Source: an uncultured Bacilli bacterium (GTDB taxonomy: Bacteria > Bacillota_I > Bacilli_A > RF39 > UBA660). From it: DNA of 64,000 bases. The DNA lies in the NCBI GenBank assembly GCA_934130175.1, contig CAKOXP010000008.1, positions 1-64,000 on the forward strand, read 5' to 3'. Each line of letters begins with the position of its first letter. The stretch's first letter is position 1. The translations under genes and the position numbers were made by a program. Below the pieces are notes generated by a model. That model ran no database searches. It was not told the DNA's origin and saw nothing but the letters and a program-made list of their open reading frames with translations. Positions 23,814 to 32,518 of the stretch are shown one piece after another.

Positions 23814-26438
23814 TTATTTTGCTTCATACCAATTAGAACCTGTTTCAATATCAACAACTAATGGAACATCTAATTTATAGGTGTTTTCCATAATATCTTT
23901 AACAATTTTCCTAACTGTTTCAGCCTCATCGTTTAAAACATTAAACACAAGTTCATCGTGTACTTGAATTAACATTTTACTCTTTAAACCTTGTTTTTTA
24001 AACTCATCATAAATCTCTACCATAGCTTTCTTTAAAATATCCGCTGCGGTACCCTGGATTGGAGTATTTAATGCTATTCTCTCTCCGGCACTACGAACCA
24101 TATAGTTTTTATTTTGTAATTCTTCAATTACTCTTTTACGATTCATAAGTGTTTTTACATATCCATTTTTATATGCATCTTGTTTTTCTTTATCCATATA
24201 TTCCTTAATACCTGGATAAGTCTCTAGGTAATTATCAATAAATTCTTTAGCCGTTTTTATATCAATTCCTAAATCTTCACTTAATCCAAAGCTACTTATT
24301 CCATATAAAATTCCAAAGTTAACTGCTTTTGCTGTTCTTCGCATATCTTTAGTAACATCCTCGATTGGAACATGGAAGATATCTGATGCAGTTTTAGCAT
24401 GAATATCTTGATTGTTTTTGAAAGCTTCGATTAAGTTTGAAGCATCTGATAGTGACGAAAAAATTCTAAGTTCTACTTGAGAATAATCACTAGATAAAAT
24501 AATAGAATCATCATCAGGAATAAAAGCTTTTCTAATCAATCTAGAATATTCTGCTCGTGCTGGGATATTTTGTAAATTAGGATTGATACTAGAAAGTCTT
24601 CCTGTTCTAGTTAAAGTTTGTGTAAATATTGTATGAATTCTTCCATCTTCTCTTATTTCATTTTTAAGTCCTACTGCATAGTTTGTATATAATTTTATTA
24701 GTGTTCTATATTCCAATATCTTGTTTACAATAGGATGAGCATCTTTAATTTTTTCTAAAATTTCTTTATTAGTTAGATATTGATATCTTTTATTAGCAGA
24801 ATTATTTCTTTTAGGATATTTTATGCCTAACTTTTCAAACAAAACTTCTCCTAATTGTTTTGGAGACATGATATTAAATTCATATCCTGCATCTAAATAA
24901 ATTGCCTGTTCCATATCATTTATATGTTTTTCTAAGTCTTTAGCAACTTCATCTAAATATTCTGAATCAACCTTTATACCGGTTAATTCCATATCTGCTA
25001 GTACTCTAGCTAAAGGCATTTCTATATCTTCAAATAGACTTTTTTCTTCTTCTTTTTCTAACTCTTCTTCTAATTTATCGTGTGTTTCGTAAATGAATTT
25101 AGCTTTTTCTATACATAAAGTTTTTATTTTTTCTTCTTCTACTTCTTTTCTTCTTTTATCAGTTCCATAAGACTCTTCATATGACTCAATATCATAGTCT
25201 AACTCTTTTGCTAAATAACTGATATCATCTTTAACATTATAATTTAAAAGATAAGCTGCTATCATTGTATCAAAAATAGTATTTTTTTCTTTAATCCCTA
25301 CGTTATTAAATAAAACTATATTTTTCTTTAAATCATAGGTGTACTTGTTATAAATTGATGAAAATATTTCTTTGTATTTTTCTAAAGATTCCTTATTTAT
25401 GAAATATCCATAATCTCCATCATAAATTCCTATTCCAATGATATTTGCCTTACTATATATTGTGCCATCCATTTCAATATAATAAGAAAAATCACGGTCT
25501 TTTGAAAAGTCATTTATATCTTTTATTTCTAATGTTTTTACCTTTTTTTCTTCTTTTTCTTCATTTTTTAAATCTAGAGTTGGTAATTTTCTAAGTAATG
25601 AGTTAAATTCAAATTCTTGTAACAAACTAATATATTCTTCTAAATTTAGACCATTATATTTTAAATCTTCCAAAGAAAAGTCAAGTGGTACTTCTCTATA
25701 AATTGTAGCCATTTCATAACTCATATAAGCTTTATCTTTATCATTTATAAGTTTTTCTTTTGTCTTACCAGTAACGCTATCTATATTTTCATATAAGTTA
25801 TCTAAACTCTTATATTTGGTAAGTAGATTAATAGCTGTTTTTTCACCTATTCCTTTTACACCAGGAATATTATCACTAGCATCTCCCATTAATGCTTTTA
25901 AATCTATCATTTTGATAGGTTCTACCCCATAGGTATTCATAAATTCTTGTGTATCCATTCTAACAAAGCCACTAGTCTTTAAAAGTTTTACATCCACTTC
26001 ATCACTTATTAATTGAAGCAAGTCTTTATCACTACTTATAATAGTTGCGATAAACTGATCTTCTTCATCAACAATTCTTGAAACAGTACCAATAATATCA
26101 TCTGCTTCATAATTATCTATTTCAAAGTGTTTAATTCCCATTGCATCCAAAATTTCTTTAGCTTTAGGAAATTGCTCTTTTAACTCTTCTGGAGTTGCAT
26201 TACGTCCTCCCTTATAAAAGTCATATTTATTATGTCTAAAGGATTTTCCTTTATCGAATGCTACTAAAATATAATTAGGTTCTTCTTCTTTAATGATTTT
26301 ATTCATCATATTAATAAAACCATATAAAGCATTAGTAGGAAATCCTTTAGAATTTCTCATAATAACACCTTGATAAGCAGTTGCAAAATAACTTCTAAAT
26401 AATAAATTATTACCATCCACCAAGATTAATTTTTTCAT
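23814..26438 (-). CDS. polA: DNA polymerase I
   Basis: Fills gaps and removes RNA primers during replication and repair. The N-terminal FEN-type 5'-3' exonuclease (residues 1-290; LVDGNNLLFRSYFA, NYEADDIIGT, GDASDNIPGVKGIGEKTA) is followed by a degenerate 3'-5' exonuclease-like region lacking the D-x-E motif (YIEMDG instead), so proofreading is unlikely. The polymerase domain has motif A DYSQVELRIFSSLSD, motif B RRTAKAVNFGILYGIS and motif C IQVHDELVF. At 874 aa it matches Bacillus PolA. AGGTGATG precedes the ATG, and an extended -10 (TGATATAAT, near 26458-26466) lies upstream. Confidence 0.96.
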   Translation of the reverse strand: MKKLILVDGNNLLFRSYFATAYQGVIMRNSKGFPTNALYGFINMMNKIIKEEEPNYILVAFDKGKSFRHNKYDFYKGGRNATPEELKEQFPKAKEILDAMGIKHFEIDNYEADDIIGTVSRIVDEEDQFIATIISSDKDLLQLISDEVDVKLLKTSGFVRMDTQEFMNTYGVEPIKMIDLKALMGDASDNIPGVKGIGEKTAINLLTKYKSLDNLYENIDSVTGKTKEKLINDKDKAYMSYEMATIYREVPLDFSLEDLKYNGLNLEEYISLLQEFEFNSLLRKLPTLDLKNEEKEEKKVKTLEIKDINDFSKDRDFSYYIEMDGTIYSKANIIGIGIYDGDYGYFINKESLEKYKEIFSSIYNKYTYDLKKNIVLFNNVGIKEKNTIFDTMIAAYLLNYNVKDDISYLAKELDYDIESYEESYGTDKRRKEVEEEKIKTLCIEKAKFIYETHDKLEEELEKEEEKSLFEDIEMPLARVLADMELTGIKVDSEYLDEVAKDLEKHINDMEQAIYLDAGYEFNIMSPKQLGEVLFEKLGIKYPKRNNSANKRYQYLTNKEILEKIKDAHPIVNKILEYRTLIKLYTNYAVGLKNEIREDGRIHTIFTQTLTRTGRLSSINPNLQNIPARAEYSRLIRKAFIPDDDSIILSSDYSQVELRIFSSLSDASNLIEAFKNNQDIHAKTASDIFHVPIEDVTKDMRRTAKAVNFGILYGISSFGLSEDLGIDIKTAKEFIDNYLETYPGIKEYMDKEKQDAYKNGYVKTLMNRKRVIEELQNKNYMVRSAGERIALNTPIQGTAADILKKAMVEIYDEFKKQGLKSKMLIQVHDELVFNVLNDEAETVRKIVKDIMENTYKLDVPLVVDIETGSNWYEAK

Positions 26439-26481
26439 ATTACATCACCTAAAGTACATTATATCATACTTTTTGTGAAAC

Positions 26482-26631
26482 TTATCTTGCTAATTTAATA
26501 GTAAGTGCTTGATTTGTATTTGTACTTGCATGATCTAGTTCAGTAACTCTATTAGATATTAATAAAGTTGATGCTATAGCCATCAAATATATAAATGTTA
26601 CAAACATACCTTTCTTTACTATTTCCATCAT
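26482..26631 (-). CDS. 49-aa membrane peptide divergent from lexA (SOS division-inhibitor candidate)
   Basis: Not previously named, as far as I can tell. AAGGAGAGG lies six to eight bases before ATGATG at 26631. The product has a basic start (MMEIVKKG), one membrane helix (about residues 9-26, VTFIYLMAIASTLLI) and a polar C-terminal tail of about 23 residues. The promoter is near-consensus, TTGACA-17-TATACT, with CGAACAAGTGTATG filling the spacer next to the -35. In Bacillus the gene divergent from lexA is yneA, an SOS-induced membrane-anchored division inhibitor with a LysM domain. Position, size and box suggest an analogue without LysM, closer in shape to Caulobacter SidA. The function is inference. 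Confidence 0.7.
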   Translation of the reverse strand: MMEIVKKGMFVTFIYLMAIASTLLISNRVTELDHASTNTNQALTIKLAR

Positions 26632-26661
26632 TTTAATCCTCTCCTTTCTCTTGACAATTTA

Positions 26662-26690
26662 AGTATACATCATACACTTGTTCGTGTCAA
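26662..26690 (-). promoter_or_regulatory. Promoter with LexA box for the 49-aa peptide
   Basis: -35 TTGACA (26685-26690), 17-bp spacer, -10 TATACT (26662-26667). Box CGAACAAGTGTATG (26671-26684) has one perfect half site and a 3-of-5 second half. Confidence 0.75.
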
Positions 26691-26699
26691 TGATATTTT

Positions 26700-26739
26700 A
26701 AAACATTTGTTTGACAATTTACACTATTAATGTTAAACT
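26700..26739 (+). promoter_or_regulatory. lexA promoter with LexA-like box
   Basis: -35 TTGACA (26711-26716), 17-bp spacer, -10 TAAACT (26734-26739). The palindrome-like AAAACATTTGTTTG (26700-26713) overlaps the -35. Its reverse complement, CAAACAAATGTTTT, aligns with the box of the divergent gene, consistent with autoregulation. Confidence 0.65.
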
Positions 26740-26760
26740 AAAGTTACAAGGAGGGATTGT

Positions 26761-27378
26761 ATGGAAAAGTTAACTGAAAAACAAGAATATATTTTACAGA
26801 TTCTGAAACAATTAAAAGCTAAAAATGGTTATGCCCCTACTGTTAGAGAAATTGGTGCTGCTGCTAATTTACATTCACCAGCAACTATTCATTTTCATCT
26901 AAAAAAACTTGAAGAAAAAGGATTCATCAAAAAAGATACAAGTAAAAATAGAACTATTGAGATATTAGTTCCAAATGAATTTGAAGAAACTAATGAAAAT
27001 ATTGTTGAGGTTCCATTACTTGGAAAAGTTACAGCTGGTACTCCAATAGAAGCCATAGAAACACCTGATGAATATTTTTCATTACCGGCTAATTTGGTTA
27101 CTAATAAAAAGGAAGTTTTCACCTTAAAAGTAAGTGGAGAATCCATGATTAATGTTGGAATCTATGATGGAGATATCTTAATTGTAGAAAGACAAAATAC
27201 TGCTAAAAATGGTGACACAGTAGTTGCTATGAATAAGGATAATGAAGCAACAGTTAAAACATTCTATAAAGAAAATGGACATTTTAGATTACAGCCTGAA
27301 AATGATACAATGGATCCTATCATTCTTGATCAAGTTACGATATTAGGTAAAGCTGTTGGATTATACAGAAAATTTTAA
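26761..27378 (+). CDS. lexA: SOS repressor LexA
   Basis: Winged-helix repressor that self-cleaves when RecA filaments form. The N-terminal DNA-binding domain (LTEKQEYILQIL, YAPTVREIGAAANLHSPATIHFHLKKLEEKG) matches Bacillota LexA. The cleavage site is Ala92-Gly93 (TAGTP), with catalytic Ser128 in VSGESM and Lys166 in ATVKTF. At 205 aa it has the full length. GGAGGG precedes the ATG. Likely targets in this window are its own promoter, the divergent 49-aa peptide and the three small-peptide modules at 14651-15690. Confidence 0.97.
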   Translation: MEKLTEKQEYILQILKQLKAKNGYAPTVREIGAAANLHSPATIHFHLKKLEEKGFIKKDTSKNRTIEILVPNEFEETNENIVEVPLLGKVTAGTPIEAIETPDEYFSLPANLVTNKKEVFTLKVSGESMINVGIYDGDILIVERQNTAKNGDTVVAMNKDNEATVKTFYKENGHFRLQPENDTMDPIILDQVTILGKAVGLYRKF

Positions 27379-27387
27379 TAAAAAAAT

Positions 27388-27419
27388 AAAAAATGCTGAT
27401 ATTAAGTCAGCGTTTTTTT
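27388..27419. terminator. Bidirectional terminator between lexA and the beta-helix protein gene
   Basis: Stem GCTGA (27395-27399) with TCAGC (27407-27411), followed by seven T on the plus strand and flanked by A-rich sequence giving a T tail on the minus strand. Confidence 0.8.
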
Positions 27420-28632
27420 ATGGCATTGTGTATGAAAATCCAAATACGTATGTTGAACCTGCATATATATGAGTAGTGTAAGTTTTTCCTCTTTCGTTAT
27501 TATGATTTGAAGCATATATTCTTCCAAACTTATAACTACCATATCTATTTGAATAATCTGTAGCACTATACAATTTTAAATCATCTTGACCATTGGCATT
27601 CGACCAAGTTGGAAAACTTGTTATATCAGATCTTCCAAATACAGCAACCTCTACATCGCCAGGACCAAATTCATAATATCTGTAAACGACTCCTGATATT
27701 GGAAATTCATCAATTTTATCCTTATAACTAACTAGATTACCACCTTGATTATTTAATATTGGATAACCAGTACGCGTAGCTTTGATTGTATTGTTAATCA
27801 AATAAGTATAACTATTATTTCTATTTAAAACAGCATAAAAACCAGAATTAGAAGTTATTTGTATAGTCATATTCTCGATATTAGCTTTTGCTGAATCATC
27901 TGTTCCTAAAGTACTATTATTAACAAAACCATATCCCGTTGATTCTATGGTTCCACCTTCTGTTTTTATTCTTCCACCTTCATCATTATATAGTGCAGTC
28001 CCGTCTGTTCCTTCTTTTGTCAATTTTATGTTAGCTTTTTTGATATTTAAAGACCCCTTATTTCTGATTGTCCATCCTATAGTGTTAGAAAAATTACCAT
28101 TTTCAATGGTACATCTTCCATCACTATCATTAAATAATGAATTACTACTACTACCAGAGTAAGTATATGTACCATCTGTTATAGTAAGCTCACCATTATT
28201 ATAAATTGTAGGTTCAGAACCATTGCAATCAATACTGCCGTTGCTTATCTTGACTTTTGAACCAGATGCAATCGAAATACATCCATTAATTTTCTTACCA
28301 CTAAGATTAATTTCTGCTATATTCTTACCAATATTTATTGTATTAGTTTCTGTTATATCACTTTGTACAATGATTTTAGAACCTTCAGGAGCATCTGCTA
28401 CAGCATCACCTATTGATTCATAGTGTCTTTTTGTTGAATAAGGAGTTTGAACTGTAACAGGAGTTGTTATATTTTTTTCTAGTTCATCAACTACAGTTTG
28501 TGTAAATTCTTTACTATTTTTACGATTAAAAGCCATTATACTTATAATCATTCCCATAACCAAAACGATTACTATAAGTAATCCATAAAGCATTGTAGAA
28601 ACCGCAAATCCCTTATTATTCATTTTTTTCAT
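27418..28632 (-). CDS. Surface protein with prepilin-like N-terminus and right-handed beta-helix
   Basis: A 404-aa protein. Residues 1-40 (MKKMNNKGFAVSTMLYGLLI...) look like a type IV prepilin leader, with KGF before a long hydrophobic helix, but position 5 of the mature part is Thr, not the usual Glu. Residues 80-330 carry irregular repeats with NGxLTIxxG, GSKVKISNGSIDCNG and similar, typical of parallel beta-helix proteins (pectate-lyase fold). A compact C-terminal domain of about 90 residues follows. The ATG at 28632 is chosen because it fits the KKMNNKGF leader; AAGGAT lies 12 bases upstream. It may be an adhesin or pseudopilin-anchored cell-surface protein. No pilus genes are nearby. Confidence 0.65.
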   Translation of the reverse strand: MKKMNNKGFAVSTMLYGLLIVIVLVMGMIISIMAFNRKNSKEFTQTVVDELEKNITTPVTVQTPYSTKRHYESIGDAVADAPEGSKIIVQSDITETNTINIGKNIAEINLSGKKINGCISIASGSKVKISNGSIDCNGSEPTIYNNGELTITDGTYTYSGSSSNSLFNDSDGRCTIENGNFSNTIGWTIRNKGSLNIKKANIKLTKEGTDGTALYNDEGGRIKTEGGTIESTGYGFVNNSTLGTDDSAKANIENMTIQITSNSGFYAVLNRNNSYTYLINNTIKATRTGYPILNNQGGNLVSYKDKIDEFPISGVVYRYYEFGPGDVEVAVFGRSDITSFPTWSNANGQDDLKLYSATDYSNRYGSYKFGRIYASNHNNERGKTYTTHIYAGSTYVFGFSYTMP

Positions 28633-28666
28633 TATTGTCACAATCCTTATTATTAATATAATAATA

Positions 28667-29206
28667 TCATATTTTTTTTAGTATTACTACATATTTATCC
28701 CCATATTTTTTATCCTTTATCATAGAATATTCAGAAGAATAAATAATTTTTTCTAAACTATCGCTTTCACAAATTATTAAACCATTCTTATTTAATAAAT
28801 CATTGTCACTAATTAATTTTATAGCCTCTTCAATGTAATTGGTTTTATATGGTGGATCTAAAAAAATAATATCAAATTTAGTATCTATTTCTTTTAATAC
28901 TTTTTTAAAATCGCCATAAATGACAACACATTTATCTGAAATACCAAGCCTATTCAGATTGTATTTAATTATTTTGATTGCTTTTTTATTAAAATCTGCT
29001 AAATATGATTTGTTTGCCCCTTGACTAATTGCTTCTATCCCTAAATTACCGCTTCCTGAAAATAGGTCTAAGCAAGTACTATTATGAATATTATTTTGAA
29101 TCATCGCAAACAAAGATTCTTTTACCCTATCCATTGTTGGTCTAGTACCTTCTAAGTTAAAGCCTTCCAAGACTCTTCCTTTTAAACTTCCACTAATTAT
29201 TTTCAT
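28667..29206 (-). CDS. rsmD: 16S rRNA (guanine(966)-N2)-methyltransferase RsmD
   Basis: Class I SAM-dependent methyltransferase modifying G966 in 16S rRNA. MKIISGSLKGRVLEGF and TRPTMDRVKESLFAMI are family hallmarks. The SAM motif I is LDLFSGSGNLGIEA (about residues 45-58) and the catalytic motif is DPPY (about 117-120). At 179 aa it has the usual length. It overlaps the ylbF-like gene by four bases (ATGA), so the two are coupled. Confidence 0.93.
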   Translation of the reverse strand: MKIISGSLKGRVLEGFNLEGTRPTMDRVKESLFAMIQNNIHNSTCLDLFSGSGNLGIEAISQGANKSYLADFNKKAIKIIKYNLNRLGISDKCVVIYGDFKKVLKEIDTKFDIIFLDPPYKTNYIEEAIKLISDNDLLNKNGLIICESDSLEKIIYSSEYSMIKDKKYGDKYVVILKKI

Positions 29207-29487
29207 CTATTACAGCCCCTAACATTATCGATACTTCTTAATTTTTCATTAATATGCATAATTAGAAAATTAACTTCATTTTCAAGCAATTTATATTTTT
29301 TTATTTCTTTGTGATTATAAATATCTAATCTTAAATTATTATCAGGTATTTGATTATATTTTTTTATTTTTTCTAATAACTCATCATTTTTTTCTATATC
29401 AGAAAAAGCTTCATCTAATTTATTAAATAATTCAAGTGAATCAAGATCATTTTTAACTCTTTCTAATTTTTCATAAATCTCTGTCAT
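29203..29487 (-). CDS. YlbF-like (YlbF/YmcA family) protein
   Basis: A 94-aa, almost wholly helical protein with heptad-like Leu/Ile spacing. Position next to rsmD, size and the helix pattern fit the Com_YlbF family (DUF964). In Bacillus subtilis, YlbF joins YmcA and YaaT in a complex that supports RNase Y. The typical C-terminal Fe-S-coordinating Cys is represented by a single Cys near the end (RGCNR). Assignment relies partly on synteny. Confidence 0.6.
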   Translation of the reverse strand: MTEIYEKLERVKNDLDSLELFNKLDEAFSDIEKNDELLEKIKKYNQIPDNNLRLDIYNHKEIKKYKLLENEVNFLIMHINEKLRSIDNVRGCNR

Positions 29488-29520
29488 TTATATCACCAAT
29501 TATATTCTATCATATAAAAG

Positions 29521-29552
29521 AAAAAAATAGAAATAATACAATTTCTATTTTA
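29521..29552 (-). terminator. Terminator after ylbE-like gene
   Basis: A 10-bp stem (29525-29534 with 29541-29550), then a T run on the minus strand. Confidence 0.75.
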
Positions 29553-29766
29553 AAACATCCATAAAACTGTGAATTAAATTCATACTTTGATTTAGTTTTT
29601 CTAGTTTATCTTCAGTTGTTAATTTATATTTAGCTTTCATTGCTTTTTCTAAATCTTTTATTGAATTTGGATCTCTATTTAAGTATTTATACCAATAAGA
29701 TTCTTCTCTTAAAAATCTATATATATTAGGATTAGATCTGACTATTATCTGAGTTTTTATATCCAT
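29545..29766 (-). CDS. YlbE-like protein
   Basis: A 73-aa protein. The block NPNIYRFLREESYWYKYLNRDP (about residues 12-33) matches the YlbE-like family, whose Bacillus member has NPELHQYIREQPEWYRxLSRDP-type sequence. The family's function is unknown. It shares one base with the preceding ylbD-like gene and precedes ylbF-rsmD, the Bacillus gene order. Confidence 0.75.
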   Translation of the reverse strand: MDIKTQIIVRSNPNIYRFLREESYWYKYLNRDPNSIKDLEKAMKAKYKLTTEDKLEKLNQSMNLIHSFMDVLK

Positions 29767-30125
29767 TAATCATCAAAATATTTATACATTGGTCTTGGCT
29801 CATATGTTGGAACTTTTGTTTTTGAACCTATTCCAATATCTTGAAGTAATCCTATTGTTTTCTGTAAATTATTTACGCCCTTTTGTACTGAGTCCAAATC
29901 AACTTTCTTAATCATATTTATAAGTTCTGAAAATGAAGATTCTCTAGTATCTAGACTGCTTGTAGTAGTCTCTTTTTTTGATATATACTTATCCCAAACA
30001 CTACTATTTTCTCCATATAGTTCATATAGTTCATATAGTTTTTGCCAACTAGTTTTATTATCCATAACACTATTACCTAATTCGGGATAATTTCTAACAA
30101 AATTTTTAAATGTTTCCTTTGACAT
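29766..30125 (-). CDS. YlbD-like coat-protein family member
   Basis: A 119-aa protein with the YlbD N-terminal pattern FKNFVRNYPELGNSVMDNKTSWQKLYELY and a W-x-x-Y segment. The middle is low-complexity, followed by a helix and a Pro/Tyr-rich end. In Bacillus the family is annotated as a putative spore coat protein. No sporulation gene is evident here, so the coat label should not be read literally. A short in-gene repeat (tatagttca, near 30018-30040) encodes YELYELYGE. Confidence 0.7.
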   Translation of the reverse strand: MSKETFKNFVRNYPELGNSVMDNKTSWQKLYELYELYGENSSVWDKYISKKETTTSSLDTRESSFSELINMIKKVDLDSVQKGVNNLQKTIGLLQDIGIGSKTKVPTYEPRPMYKYFDD

Positions 30126-30167
30126 ATTAATTCACCTATTAAAATATATGACAAATAAAATAAGATA

Positions 30168-30197
30168 TGTAAAAAGAGGAAATTATTATTCCTCTTC
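30168..30197 (-). terminator. Terminator of ftsK
   Basis: Stem AGAGGAA (30175-30181) with TTCCTCT (30189-30195); the minus-strand tail has five T. Confidence 0.75.
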
Positions 30198-32438
30198 ATT
30201 GTTATTTAATTGCACTAATACTTCTCGTGGTTTTGAACCATTAGAAGGGCCTATTATTCCTCGCTCTTCTAACAAGTCTATAATTCTTGCAGCACGATTA
30301 TATCCTAATTTAAATTTTCTTTGTAAAAGTGAAGCACTTGCTTTTTGCGTACTTATGACAAATTCAACGATATCATTGTATAATGGGTCATCATACTCTT
30401 CTTGTTGATTCATATCTTCTATTTGAGATGCACTTTTATCACTACTTGAAACATCTAAATTCATCATGGCTTCATCATATTGAGCTTTCTGTTGAGAAAT
30501 TGTGTAGTCAATTATTCTTTTTATTTCATCATCTGTAATAAATGAACCTTGAATACGAAGTGGAGAATTCATTCCGATTGGTAAGAACAACATATCTCCT
30601 TTTCCTAAAAGGTTTTCTGCTCCTGTTTGATCAAGAATTGTTCTAGAATCGATTCCAGATCCAACAGAAAATGCTATACGTGATGGGATATTAGCTTTAA
30701 TTAATCCTGTGATTACTTCAGTTGATGGACGTTGTGTTGCGACTATTAAATGCATTCCAGCAGCACGTGCTTTTTGAGTAATTCTTAAAATTGAATCCTC
30801 TACTTCCTTTGCAGCAACCATCATTAAATCAGCCAACTCATCGATAATAATAACTATGTATGGCATTTTTTCCTTTTTAGCATCAATATCTGTAATTTTA
30901 GAATTTTCTTTTTCGATATAAGCATTATATCCTTCAATGTTTTTTGTTTTAGATTCACTAAACACTTGATATCTTCTTTCCATCTCAGCAACCATTTTAG
31001 CAAGAGCAATTGATGCCTGTTTAGGATCTGTAACAACAGGTCTCAATAGATGAGGTACGCCATTATAAACTGAAAGTTCAACAACCTTAGGATCTACCAT
31101 AACAAGTTTTACTTCATCTGGTTTTGCTCTCATTAAAATTGAACAAATAATTCCATTAACACAAACAGATTTACCTGAACCTGTAGTTCCTGCTATAAGT
31201 AAATGCGGCATTTTATTGATTTCACAAACACCAATATCACCCATAATACTCTTACCAAGAGGTACCATCAACTTTTTATCCATTGCACTTTGCATCTGTT
31301 TACTACTGATAATCTCATAAAAACTAACTGGGGATGGGGTATCGTTAGCAAACTCAATTCCAACAGTATTTTTACCTGGAATTGGAGCTTCAATTCTAAC
31401 ATCTTTTTTAGCTAGAGCTAAAGAAATTTCTCTATTAATACTTGTAATTTTATTAACTCTTGTACCGCTAGCAATTTCAAGTTCATACTGAACAACTGTT
31501 GGTCCAATATGGACTTCAACTACCTTACCACTAATTTTAAAATCTTTTAATACTTGTTCTAGAGTTGCAATATTTTTCTCTATTACACTATTATCTGTAG
31601 CCTTACTTTTCTTCTTAGGCTTATCAAGCAAATCAATACTAGGCAATTTGTAATCTCTATTGGTTGATGTCTTAGTCTCTGTTTTGACCTCGTTTGTAGT
31701 TCCTTCAGAAACTTTTGCTTGTTCTACTTTAGTTATCTCGTCAATACTAGATATCTTTATATGTTTTCCTTCATCTTTTAATTCAGTAGTAATCTCTTCT
31801 GTACCGTCCTTGATGATAACACCCTTTGATTTATCTTTAACTTTTTCTTTCTTCCCTCTTGGGGTTCTATTTTTATATTTTTCTTTTAAAGTATCAAATA
31901 AAGAGAAACCAACAAATAATAAGAAACCTAGTCCAATTAATGTCCATGATACTATTTGCATTCCTGTATATGAGAATAAAGCATCAAAAAGGATTGCAAA
32001 AACCCCACCAATAATTCCTCCTCCTACTGCTGTAAGATCAGTAAGTGTTCCTGTATTCATAACACTATTAAAGCCACCAACCAACTGATTAATAGTTTCT
32101 TTAAAAATACTCATCATATTACTTTCTTTTTCTATAAAACCCTGATGCATTAAAATTAACAGTCCTAATGTAAATACATATATTCCAATAAGTTTAGTTG
32201 TAAAAAAGTCAGGCCACTCTCTCTTAACTACTAAATACGCACCTATTATTAAAATAGAAACTAAAAAAAGCATATAAATTGAACCAAATAGGAAAATTGA
32301 AAATGATGTAAAAAATCTACCTACTACACCATATTTTCCGAGTCCTAATATAGCAATTAATACAAGTAAAATCCCATATAACTCAGCCGCATGCTCGAAA
32401 CTTTTTTTAGATTCTTTTCTTTTCTTTTTCTTTGCCAT
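30186..32438 (-). CDS. ftsK: DNA translocase FtsK/SpoIIIE
   Basis: Septum-associated motor that pumps chromosome ends out of the closing division site. Four N-terminal membrane helices (residues 20-175) are followed by a charged linker (about 180-285). The translocase motor has Walker A GTTGSGKSV, Walker B-type VIIIDELADLM and IRATQRPS-like (VATQRPSTEVITG) segments. The C-terminal winged-helix gamma domain (ASASLLQRKFKLGYNRAARIIDLLEERG) reads KOPS/SRS sequences. At 750 aa it is close to Bacillus SpoIIIE/SftA types with membrane anchors. It lies near the ftsAZ group. Confidence 0.95.
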   Translation of the reverse strand: MAKKKKRKESKKSFEHAAELYGILLVLIAILGLGKYGVVGRFFTSFSIFLFGSIYMLFLVSILIIGAYLVVKREWPDFFTTKLIGIYVFTLGLLILMHQGFIEKESNMMSIFKETINQLVGGFNSVMNTGTLTDLTAVGGGIIGGVFAILFDALFSYTGMQIVSWTLIGLGFLLFVGFSLFDTLKEKYKNRTPRGKKEKVKDKSKGVIIKDGTEEITTELKDEGKHIKISSIDEITKVEQAKVSEGTTNEVKTETKTSTNRDYKLPSIDLLDKPKKKSKATDNSVIEKNIATLEQVLKDFKISGKVVEVHIGPTVVQYELEIASGTRVNKITSINREISLALAKKDVRIEAPIPGKNTVGIEFANDTPSPVSFYEIISSKQMQSAMDKKLMVPLGKSIMGDIGVCEINKMPHLLIAGTTGSGKSVCVNGIICSILMRAKPDEVKLVMVDPKVVELSVYNGVPHLLRPVVTDPKQASIALAKMVAEMERRYQVFSESKTKNIEGYNAYIEKENSKITDIDAKKEKMPYIVIIIDELADLMMVAAKEVEDSILRITQKARAAGMHLIVATQRPSTEVITGLIKANIPSRIAFSVGSGIDSRTILDQTGAENLLGKGDMLFLPIGMNSPLRIQGSFITDDEIKRIIDYTISQQKAQYDEAMMNLDVSSSDKSASQIEDMNQQEEYDDPLYNDIVEFVISTQKASASLLQRKFKLGYNRAARIIDLLEERGIIGPSNGSKPREVLVQLNNNEEE

Positions 32439-32494
32439 TATATCTTACTCCTATCTATAAAAATTATAACACTAAAAGATAATATTTCAAAGAA

Positions 32495-32517
32495 AAAAGT
32501 CTCCTACTTAAAGACCA
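32495..32517 (-). terminator. Terminator of the 32519 surface protein
   Basis: A short stem GTCT/AGAC with a six-T tail on the minus strand. Weak but well placed just after the stop. Confidence 0.5.
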
Positions 32518-32518
32518 A

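Noticed and set aside
29766..30125. Evidence for sporulation from the YlbD-like coat-protein label.
   Set aside because: The label comes from Bacillus annotation only; no sporulation genes or sigma-factor sites are seen, and FtsK/SpoIIIE and SpoVD-like PBP occur in non-sporulating bacteria.
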